Shown piece after piece: positions 57,738-64,000 of a stretch of DNA of 64,000 bases. The notes beneath the pieces were generated by a model. It did not search any database. It was not told the origin of the DNA and worked only from the letters and a program-made list of their open reading frames with translations. Location: contig CAADGI010000014.1 of assembly GCA_900696495.1 (NCBI GenBank), positions 186,001 through 250,000 on the forward strand, in the 5' to 3' direction. The number at the start of each line of letters is the position of its first letter. Position 1 is the stretch's first letter. The stretch comes from an uncultured Alphaproteobacteria bacterium (GTDB taxonomy: Bacteria > Pseudomonadota > Alphaproteobacteria > Micavibrionales > Micavibrionaceae). The position numbers and the translations under genes were made by a program.

Positions 57738-57806
57738 ATGGATCCCCGCTCAAGGCGGGGGTGACGAAGATAAAGACGTCATGCCCGACTTGACCGGGCA
57801 TCCATA
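57738..57806. repeat. palindromic repeat pair, family C
   Basis: ATGGATCCCCGC...GCGGGGGTGAC and GTCATGCCCG...CGGGCATCCAT, two hairpins in opposite orientation, between the methyltransferase gene and the GIY-YIG gene. Confidence 0.78.
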
Positions 57807-57814
57807 CATAATTG

Positions 57815-58107
57815 CTATGATGCTATAGTCTCAAACAAATCCTGCCAATCGGGATTTTGTTTCTGAATAAGCTCGATTTTCCACTTCCTGTCCCATCTTT
57901 TCAGCCGCTTTTCGCGTTTTATCGCGGATTCTGCGTTTTCATGAACTTCATAATAAACGAGCTTGTCCAGGTCGTATTTTTGGGAAAATCCCTCGACGAC
58001 TTGTTTTTATGCTCCCAGATTCTTTTTGGCAGATTGGACGTTACGCCGACATAAAGCGTGCCGTAAATTTTATTGGTCAGGATGTAGACGCAAAAAGTCT
58101 TTTCCAT
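57815..58107 (-). pseudogene. GIY-YIG endonuclease-like gene with a frameshift
   Basis: From the ATG at 58107 the GIY-YIG core is read: VYILTNKIYGTLYVGVTSNLPKR and WEHKNK. In that frame it soon ends in unrelated residues. Skipping one position in the A-run of that segment restores a typical remainder: VVEGFSQKYDLDKLVYYE, then KREKRLKRW and NPDWQDLFE, to the stop at 57815-57817. The intact protein would be about 97 residues. It is either truly broken or carries a one-base sequencing error in a homopolymer. Repeats of family C lie on both sides. Confidence 0.75.
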
Positions 58108-58120
58108 GCTGCCCCGGGTT

Positions 58121-58150
58121 ATGGATGCCCGCGCGGAAGCGGGCATGACG
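58121..58150. repeat. palindromic repeat, family C single
   Basis: ATGGATGCCCGCGCGGAAGC followed by GGGCATGACG: a hairpin directly before the GIY-YIG start and beside the lepA stop. Confidence 0.75.
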
Positions 58151-58157
58151 CAGTAAG

Positions 58158-60029
58158 TTATTTCTTCTCATCCCCCATCTTCAGCGCATTGATGAACGCG
58201 CTTTGCGGGATTTCGACGCTGCCATACTGGCGCATCTTCTTTTTGCCTTTTTTCTGCTTTTCGAGCAGTTTCTTTTTCCGCGTGATGTCGCCGCCGTAAC
58301 ATTTCGCAGTGACGTCTTTCCTCAAGGCAGAAATATCCTCGCGCGCGATGATCTTGCCGCCGATGGCCGCCTGCACCGCGATCTTGAACATCTGGCGCGG
58401 GATGAGGTCTTTCAGCCGCTCGCACATGCCGCGCCCGCGCGTCTCGGCGTTCGAGCGGTGCACGATCATGGTGAGCGCGTCGACCGGCTCGTCATTCACC
58501 TTGATATCCAGCTTCACCAGCTCGCCCTCGGTGTAGCCGTCGAGTTCGTAATCGAACGAGGCGTAACCTTGCGAGATGGATTTGAGGCGGTCATAGAAAT
58601 CGAACACGACTTCGTTGAGCGGCAGGCGGTAAACGAGCATCGCCCGCGCGCCGGCATATGTGAGTTCCTGCTGCACGCCGCGCCGGTCCTGGCAGAGCTT
58701 GAGCAGGCCGCCGAGATATTCATCGGGCGTCAAAATCGTCGCCTTGATCCACGGCTCCTCGATATGCTTGATCTTCATCACGTCGGGCAGATCGCTCGGG
58801 TTATACAGATCAAGCACCGTGCCGTCGGTCTTGTGAATTTTATAAACCACGCTCGGCGCGGTCGGAATCAGGTCGAGATCGAATTCGCGCTCCAGCCGCT
58901 CCTGGATAATCTCCATGTGCAGGAGACCGAGGAATCCGCAGCGGAAACCGAGGCCGAGCGCTTGGCTCGATTCCATCTCGTAATGCAGCGAAGAGTCGTT
59001 CAGCGCGAGTTTGCCGAGAGAGTCCTTCAGCTTTTCAAAATCGCTCGCATCCGCCGGGAAGAGGGAGCAGAACACCATCGGGATCGAGGGCTTGAATCCG
59101 GGCAGCGCCTCGGCGCAGGGTTTTTTGTCGTCGGTGATCGTGTCGCCGATGCGCGTGTCGTGAATGTCCTTGATCGCCGCGGTGATGAAACCCATTTCGC
59201 CGGGGCCGAGCGCATCCAGCATGACTTTCTTGGGCGTGAACATGCCGACGCGGTCGATCTCGCGCACCGCGCCCGCTTTCATGAATTTTATTTTCTGGCC
59301 CTTGCGCAGGTAGCCGTCGACCACGCGCACGAGAACGACGACGCCCAGATAGGGGTCGTACCATGAATCGACGAGCAGGGCTTTGGTCGGCCGGGTATAT
59401 GGGTTATCCCCCTCACCCTCCCGCTGCGCGGGTCCCTCCCTCTCCCCGGAGGGGAGAGGGCCGGGGTGAGGAGGTGGAAGTTTCGTGACAATCGCTTCCA
59501 GCAATTCATCAATGCCGACGCCCGATTTGCCCGAGCACAAAACCGCTTCCGATGCATCCAGGCCGATCGTGTCTTCCACTTCCCGGCGCACTTTTTCAGG
59601 CTCGGCGGCGGGCAGGTCTATTTTATTGATGACGGTGATGATCTCGTGATTGTTTTCGATGGCTTTGTAAACATTGGCCAGCGTCTGCGCCTCGACGCCC
59701 TGCGATGCATCCACGACGAGGAGAGAGCCTTCACAAGAGGCGAGCGAGCGCGAAACCTCGTAGGAAAAATCCACGTGCCCCGGCGTATCCATCAAATTGA
59801 GTTGGTATTCGATGCCGTCCTTGGCCTTATAAGCCAGCCGCACGGTCTGGGCCTTGATCGTGATGCCGCGCTCTTTCTCGATGTCCATATTGTCGAGAAC
59901 CTGCTCGGTCATCTCGCGCGCCTCGAGCCCGCCGCAGGTTTGAATCAGGCGGTCGGCGAGGGTGCTTTTGCCATGGTCGATATGGGCGATGATGGCGAAG
60001 TTGCGTATATGTTCTAAAGGCTTGGTCAT
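58158..60029 (-). CDS. lepA: elongation factor 4 (LepA) with an in-frame repeat insertion
   Basis: 623 residues, about 24 more than usual. GTPase motifs [33 protein letters not shown] and NKIDLP are intact, as are [15 protein letters not shown] and the LepA C-terminal domain ([20 protein letters not shown]). Residues about 186-207 ([20 protein letters not shown]) are encoded by a palindromic repeat at 59408-59472 in the linker after the G domain. Since the frame is kept, the factor is probably functional. LepA back-translocates or remodels stalled ribosomes. Confidence 0.93.
   Translation of the reverse strand: MTKPLEHIRNFAIIAHIDHGKSTLADRLIQTCGGLEAREMTEQVLDNMDIEKERGITIKAQTVRLAYKAKDGIEYQLNLMDTPGHVDFSYEVSRSLASCEGSLLVVDASQGVEAQTLANVYKAIENNHEIITVINKIDLPAAEPEKVRREVEDTIGLDASEAVLCSGKSGVGIDELLEAIVTKLPPPHPGPLPSGEREGPAQREGEGDNPYTRPTKALLVDSWYDPYLGVVVLVRVVDGYLRKGQKIKFMKAGAVREIDRVGMFTPKKVMLDALGPGEMGFITAAIKDIHDTRIGDTITDDKKPCAEALPGFKPSIPMVFCSLFPADASDFEKLKDSLGKLALNDSSLHYEMESSQALGLGFRCGFLGLLHMEIIQERLEREFDLDLIPTAPSVVYKIHKTDGTVLDLYNPSDLPDVMKIKHIEEPWIKATILTPDEYLGGLLKLCQDRRGVQQELTYAGARAMLVYRLPLNEVVFDFYDRLKSISQGYASFDYELDGYTEGELVKLDIKVNDEPVDALTMIVHRSNAETRGRGMCERLKDLIPRQMFKIAVQAAIGGKIIAREDISALRKDVTAKCYGGDITRKKKLLEKQKKGKKKMRQYGSVEIPQSAFINALKMGDEKK
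59408..59472. repeat. palindromic repeat inserted in lepA
   Basis: About 65 bases: CCCCTCACCC at one end pairs with GGGGTGAGG at the other, with CTCCCCGG-AGGGGAG inside. Such CTCACC palindromes are normally intergenic. Here it adds about 22 codons in frame. Confidence 0.82.
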
Positions 60030-60117
60030 GCGGCCTTATGAATAGGGGGAAGTTGCGCCAAATACAAGCTTCTGATAAGAATTTGGGGCAGATTTCACCC
60101 TCGAAAGGATGCCTCCC

Positions 60118-60576
60118 ATGGCCGATAAACCCGAAGCTCCCAAGCCTCCCAAAAAGGAGAAGACAATCGAGGACATCCTGAACCGGGATAGCCAGATGAT
60201 GCGCAGCCCCATCCTGTGGTTTTTCCTGCTGGGCCTGCCTGTCGTCCTGTGCTTTTACATCGCCTTCGCAAACGACGATGCAGGACCCGCCAAGGAACCG
60301 CCAAAAATCATCGAGTACACGCCCGAAGGTGTGGTGAGCGCGCCGGCTGTTTATGATGATAATGAGCCTCCCGGCCGGGATATGGCGACGCCCTGCGATT
60401 TCAATGAATGGCTGGGAAAACCGGCCGATGCGGCGCTGGAGGCGGCCATAAAGCCGTTAAACCGCCCTTACAGAATACTGCCGCCGGGGTCGATGATCAC
60501 CCAGGATTTCAGCCCGAGCCGCATTAACTTTGATCTGGACGCGGGTGGGAAGATCATCCGCGCCTGGTGTGGTTAA
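60118..60576 (+). CDS. membrane-anchored I78-like peptidase inhibitor protein
   Basis: 152 residues from the ATG at 60118 (AAAGG at a good distance; the ATG at 60109 is too close). One membrane helix (SPILWFFLLGLPVVLCFYIAF, about 35-57). The C-terminal 60 residues, CDFNEWLGKPADAAL, then ILPPGSMITQDFSPSRINFDLD and GGKIIRAWCG, follow the I78 inhibitor pattern (WxGK, RxLxPGDxxTxDxxxxRLNxxxD, CG). It is therefore probably a periplasmic serine protease inhibitor; the function is inferred. Confidence 0.78.
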   Translation: MADKPEAPKPPKKEKTIEDILNRDSQMMRSPILWFFLLGLPVVLCFYIAFANDDAGPAKEPPKIIEYTPEGVVSAPAVYDDNEPPGRDMATPCDFNEWLGKPADAALEAAIKPLNRPYRILPPGSMITQDFSPSRINFDLDAGGKIIRAWCG

Positions 60577-60725
60577 ATTTTAGGGGTAGTCAGGGTTAAA
60601 TCTGCGTTATTGTCCACCTTAAGAACATTGCCGCCCCCATGATCAAGGCGCACAGTGGGCGAACCGTCATCAAATACGCGTGCCGCAAAAGATGCCTTGT
60701 TGAATTCGTTATAAAGATTGTTCAT
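60573..60725 (-). CDS. small hypothetical protein (50 residues)
   Basis: A short gene with AGAGGAG in front of the ATG at 60725: MNNLYNEFNKASFAARVF, then LDHGGGNVLKVDNNADLTLT. Its stop overlaps the convergent I78-like stop. The strong ribosome site and codon use support it. No family was recognised. It follows the minus-strand gene at 60796 and may be its downstream partner. Confidence 0.55.
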   Translation of the reverse strand: MNNLYNEFNKASFAARVFDDGSPTVRLDHGGGNVLKVDNNADLTLTTPKI

Positions 60726-60795
60726 TACACACTCCTCTTTATGTTAAATATTGTACCGCTCTATTTATTAATGCCTTATTAATTTTTTTATATTT

Positions 60796-61173
60796 TTAAC
60801 TACTGTGAATTATTAACGGGACATAGGCTCCCTGCGCTGCTTCTCCTGTTTCAAAATCAATCAAAACCATCAAAATCTGGTGCGTGTTCTGCATATACTT
60901 GGCGACATCTGGACTTAAAGGTAATCCCACATCGCGAACTTCACCATTATCTATTACAAAGTCCAATTTGTTAGTTTTCAGATCAAACTCAAACCACGAA
61001 ACTTCTTTTTTAAAAGGACGGTCATAAAACAAAACCACCCGGTTATCCTGTTTTATTGCCACCTCGATATCGAGGTGTTTTCTTTTTTCGTCGGGAACTA
61101 CGAAGTCAGTCAGGTTACCGACAGGCGGGCGTTCCGTATATGGCGCAGAGGGTTCGGTCATGGGTTCCAGCAT
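60796..61173 (-). CDS. hypothetical protein, paralogue of the 61273 product
   Basis: 125 residues, no signal peptide. After a loose N-terminus, residues 30-120 align by eye with the C-terminal part of the 61273 protein: hydrophobic strand (VVLFYDRPF versus VFIFHGKVV), then WFEFDLKTNKLDFVIDNG, and LMVLIDFETGEAAQGAYVPL versus IMIVQTKDGESVNGTSVLI. A beta-rich small domain, function unknown. AT-richer than the surroundings. Confidence 0.68.
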   Translation of the reverse strand: MLEPMTEPSAPYTERPPVGNLTDFVVPDEKRKHLDIEVAIKQDNRVVLFYDRPFKKEVSWFEFDLKTNKLDFVIDNGEVRDVGLPLSPDVAKYMQNTHQILMVLIDFETGEAAQGAYVPLIIHSS

Positions 61174-61272
61174 ATCACTGTTGTAACGTTACCGTTACCC
61201 TCTTTTTTACCCGCCTTATAAATATCGTAACACACCATTTTTATTCTTCGCAAAATTTATATTTTTGAATTT

Positions 61273-61713
61273 CTATTTTTTTTCTTTGTGTTTTATAAGA
61301 ACGCTCGTTCCGTTCACGGATTCTCCATCTTTCGTCTGCACGATCATGATTTCCTGCGCCTTGGTGAAGTAGGGGCGAACGAGCCACTGAATCTTCACGC
61401 CGAGATCCATGCGCGATCCGTTTTTCATCACCACGTCGACGCTGTAATCGGACGGATCGTATTCGAGATAATCCAGGCTCTCGTAATCGACGACCTTGCC
61501 GTGAAAAATAAAAACCTCGCGCGTCACCTTGTTGCAGTAGATGTCCATTTCCTCCGGCAGGAAAAGCGCAGGCTTCGACGATCCGGATTTGCCTTTCGGA
61601 TCCCAGTCTTTTTTTATCGAACTTTTTTTGCCTGTATCTTCGGAAGACATGATCAATTGCGCCAGGACAGCTTCGTGCGGGATACCGGGTGCGATGTCCC
61701 TGTGTAACATCAT
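61273..61713 (-). CDS. hypothetical protein, paralogue of the 60796 product
   Basis: 146 residues from the ATG at 61713 (AAGGCGG upstream); 61650 is an alternative. N-terminal part charged, low complexity (KKSSIKKDWDPKGKSGSSK). The C-terminal 90 residues are the same small beta domain as in the 60796 product (LDYLEYDPSDYSVDVVMKNG). It lies between that gene and the large 61775 gene on the same strand. Confidence 0.68.
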   Translation of the reverse strand: MMLHRDIAPGIPHEAVLAQLIMSSEDTGKKSSIKKDWDPKGKSGSSKPALFLPEEMDIYCNKVTREVFIFHGKVVDYESLDYLEYDPSDYSVDVVMKNGSRMDLGVKIQWLVRPYFTKAQEIMIVQTKDGESVNGTSVLIKHKEKK

Positions 61714-61774
61714 ACCATCCGCCTTTCCGGGGATAAAGCGCTAGTTTTGCTGCGTTTTTGACCTGTTTTGTCCA

Positions 61775-63998
61775 TTAGCGCGGCTCCAGGGCCAGATCGG
61801 CGAATGTCTTGCCTTGGTCGAGGGCGAAGAGATGATTCTTGTCGCCGACCTTTGTAATAAAGCTGTCGCCGCCGACATGGCTGACGGTTTCAAACTCAAG
61901 GTCTCTGGCCATGCCGCCGTTGGCGTTGAGGCGGTCGTAAGGCACGTTGATGTTGCCCTTGATCTTGGCCGCGCTCTGGGTGACCGTGTCCTCGCTGACA
62001 ATGCCCTTCGATATATAGGTCTGGCCGTTATCCGTGCGGATTTGCACCACGGGCTTGCCGGCTTTCATATCGATGGCGATCGCTTGCGCCGCGTTTTCGT
62101 CATTCGTATCCCAGTAAACGACGGTCGATTTTGACGGCGTGCCGCCGCTGTGGGATTGCGAATAGACGGGCTGGCCGTCCGCAAACCGCGGCAGATAGTT
62201 CCGTTGTTCGGGCGTGCGTTCGCCGCTGCCGGCCTGCACGACACCGGTCGCGGGCTCCAGCTTCGGCGCGGGATCCATGCCCGTGTCCAGCCACTTGCGG
62301 AACAGCATGAAAGTGAGAACGAGGGAGCCCAGCTTCAGGATCGAGCCGACGATCGGAATCTGGCCGACCCACATTTTATCCCAGAACGGGCTGATGAGTG
62401 TCGATGCGGCGATAACCGCGCCGATGCCGGCGCCGACGTCGCGGATCATCGTGCGGCCGCCGCCGCCCGGTTTGTTGCGGATGTGGGAATAGGCGTTGCC
62501 AAGCCAGTTGAAGCCGCTCGACACGGCGGAGCCGAACGCGTCGCCTAGTGAATTGACGCCGGACCCGCTTTCATCGGTGCTTGTATAGCCTTTATAAGAA
62601 TTCCACCAGTCGCCGACATGATCGCCCAGGCTTTTTTCACTGCCGTCCGGGGTTCTGGCCGGTTCGCTGGCTTTGGGTTTGATTCTGTCCGCGCCGGGTT
62701 TTTTTCCGTCGTCTTTGTGACCGTCCTTGCCTGCGTCTTTTTGCTTCGCCAGTAATTCTTTGCGCGCTTTTTCCTGCTTCGCGGCTTCTTCTTTTTCTTT
62801 TTTCAGCTTTTCCGCTTCTTCCGCTTTGCGTATGTCATCCAGCCGCTTCTGTTCCGCTTCCGGGTTCTCCGGAGGAATATCGGTTCTCCGCACATGCGAC
62901 AGGGCGGGGTTATCGGCTTTCGCGGCGCCCGCCAGCGTTTTCAGCATCTCGAGGCCGCGCTTGTCGGTTTCCTGCAGGTCCGGGCGCAGGAAAGCGATAT
63001 CGCTGGCGAAAGCATCGTGTTCCGCCTGAAGCTGGGCAGGAAGCGTTTTTTTATTCGCATCCCAGCCTTTTTGAACTTCAACATTCAGCGCGCGAACCCG
63101 GTCATGCCAGATTCTGACTTTGTCGCCGTACTCATGCTGTCTCCGGTTTTCCTCTTCCTGGAAAGTCGGGACGCGGGTCGGCCAGCCATGCGTCATGTTA
63201 TTTCGAAGCTGGAAATCCAGCGTCTCCGTGGCTTGTTTCAGAATATCATTGGCGTAATTGCCGAGCCCGAGATTCTTGACCTGGGCTTCAAGCGCGATGC
63301 GCTGCTTCTCCAGGTTTTTAACTGTTTCCTGCCTGCTTTCCGTCCATTTGCCGTCGTCTGCGATCGAATTCGTCAGGCTGGCAACCGTGCGGCCGAATAT
63401 GCGCAGATCTTCTCTGGCTATTGCTCGGGCTTCTTCCGTCTCTTTTTCTATTTTAGCTTGCTCCGCTAATTTCGGATCAGCTGAGCCGTCTTTTTTAACT
63501 TCTTTTTCGCGCACTATTACCGGCTTCGGAGTCGTTATCTTTGAATCATCTGAATCCCGCGCGGATTTCAAGTTTTTACCTTTGTCCTTATCCTTGTCGT
63601 CGTCCGCCTTTGTTCCAAATACACTGAATGTCGGAATATAGCTGAGAGGATTTCCTATATCGCCAAGTACGGTCTCCTGTGCGTCCTTGACGCCTTCCTT
63701 GAATCCTTGGGCCGCGCCGGTCACGCCGCCCGCGTTCAAGAATTTCTTGGTGTTCCACCAGGTTTCACCCCAGCCCTTCGCAGCGCCCCAGACAGTTTTG
63801 CCTGGGATCAGGCCGAACTGCAGGAGTTGGTAAGCTGTATAATCTTTCCTCTTCTCCCAGGAAATGTCATTGCCGTTCGAGAAATCATATATGAGGCCCG
63901 CGGCGCCCAGAGTGCCGTAAGTGATCAGGCCCGGCGCGGAAGCAATGCCGCCAGTCATCATCCGGACCGGCGATTTGATCCAGAACGGGGAGCGATTG
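61775..63998 (-). CDS. large hypothetical protein with coiled coil and membrane segments (5' end outside window)
   Basis: 728 residues from the ATG at 63961, but the frame stays open to the window edge (SPFWIKSPVR before that Met) and no ribosome site precedes it, so the true start is probably outside. Residues 125-410 are highly charged and helical, with a coiled coil rich in Lys, Glu and Ala (EEAEKLKKEKEEAAKQEKA). Hydrophobic segments lie near the N-terminus and about 530-585 (GSILKLGSLVLTFMLF). The C-terminal part is beta-rich. No family, no RTX repeats. It heads the minus-strand group at 60573-61713. Confidence 0.65.
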   Translation of the reverse strand, partial: NRSPFWIKSPVRMMTGGIASAPGLITYGTLGAAGLIYDFSNGNDISWEKRKDYTAYQLLQFGLIPGKTVWGAAKGWGETWWNTKKFLNAGGVTGAAQGFKEGVKDAQETVLGDIGNPLSYIPTFSVFGTKADDDKDKDKGKNLKSARDSDDSKITTPKPVIVREKEVKKDGSADPKLAEQAKIEKETEEARAIAREDLRIFGRTVASLTNSIADDGKWTESRQETVKNLEKQRIALEAQVKNLGLGNYANDILKQATETLDFQLRNNMTHGWPTRVPTFQEEENRRQHEYGDKVRIWHDRVRALNVEVQKGWDANKKTLPAQLQAEHDAFASDIAFLRPDLQETDKRGLEMLKTLAGAAKADNPALSHVRRTDIPPENPEAEQKRLDDIRKAEEAEKLKKEKEEAAKQEKARKELLAKQKDAGKDGHKDDGKKPGADRIKPKASEPARTPDGSEKSLGDHVGDWWNSYKGYTSTDESGSGVNSLGDAFGSAVSSGFNWLGNAYSHIRNKPGGGGRTMIRDVGAGIGAVIAASTLISPFWDKMWVGQIPIVGSILKLGSLVLTFMLFRKWLDTGMDPAPKLEPATGVVQAGSGERTPEQRNYLPRFADGQPVYSQSHSGGTPSKSTVVYWDTNDENAAQAIAIDMKAGKPVVQIRTDNGQTYISKGIVSEDTVTQSAAKIKGNINVPYDRLNANGGMARDLEFETVSHVGGDSFITKVGDKNHLFALDQGKTFADLALEPR

Positions 63999-64000
63999 TA

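Noticed and set aside
48860-59472. CRISPR array from the many palindromic repeats
   Set aside because: The repeats are scattered singly or in opposed pairs, differ in length and have no regular spacers or cas genes.
59390-59475. Intein or domain insertion in LepA
   Set aside because: Far too short for an intein, with no splicing residues; the DNA is a palindromic repeat.
61775-63998. Substrate of the type I secretion system
   Set aside because: The large protein has no GGxGxD calcium-binding repeats and has membrane segments; it is also 54 kb from the exporter.

Overview
The window looks like chromosome of an alphaproteobacterium. The signs are a proton-translocating transhydrogenase split into PntAA, PntAB and PntB, a DUF1476 (F1-ATPase zeta-type inhibitor) gene, an MreBCD-PBP2-RodA cluster, and phage modules (GTA-type 3TM holin, SleB hydrolase) typical of that class. 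Genes are dense and often overlap by 1-4 bases. No rRNA, tRNA or CRISPR array was seen. The genus cannot be fixed from the sequence alone.

Layout. 1-3079 (minus): an alpha/beta hydrolase cut by the window edge, then the pnt operon. 3272-8134 (plus): a complete type I secretion system (TolC-like, ABC exporter with C39-like domain, HlyD-like). 8142-11606: a CHASE2 class III cyclase facing a cyclic-nucleotide-binding/EAL phosphodiesterase. 11794-17727: rpmJ, then the elongasome genes mreB, mreC, mreD, mrdA, rodA. 17724-21498: grxD-bolA, a possible structured RNA, DUF1476, purC, nadK-pyrE.

21578-37647 is a compact resident phage module of podovirus type. A divergent S24 repressor faces portal, Bbp19-like, scaffold, capsid, tail tubular A and B, a core-like protein, terminases, several murein-active proteins and a holin. 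No integrase, replication gene, tail fibre or attachment repeat was recognised. It could be a decayed prophage or a domesticated, GTA-like particle. It carries unusual cargo: a PilZ gene between scaffold and capsid, and two paralogous lysozyme-like cassettes. Each cassette gene is overlapped at its 3' end by a two-helix membrane protein gene, and the second lies next to a frameshifted exported LprI-like gene. This resembles toxin/immunity modules and is the most interesting part of the window. Two promoters in the module share a palindrome that may be the S24 operator.

37660-64000 is housekeeping and conserved hypothetical sequence: nhaA, icd, folD, acnA, typA, DUF892, HU, prmB, a Cu/Zn SOD, an isoprenylcysteine methyltransferase-like protein, lepA, an I78-like protein and an uncharacterised minus-strand group ending in a large protein that runs off the window. 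This half is rich in palindromic repeats. One lies in frame inside lepA, one has a second palindromic element nested in its loop, and copies flank a frameshifted GIY-YIG gene.
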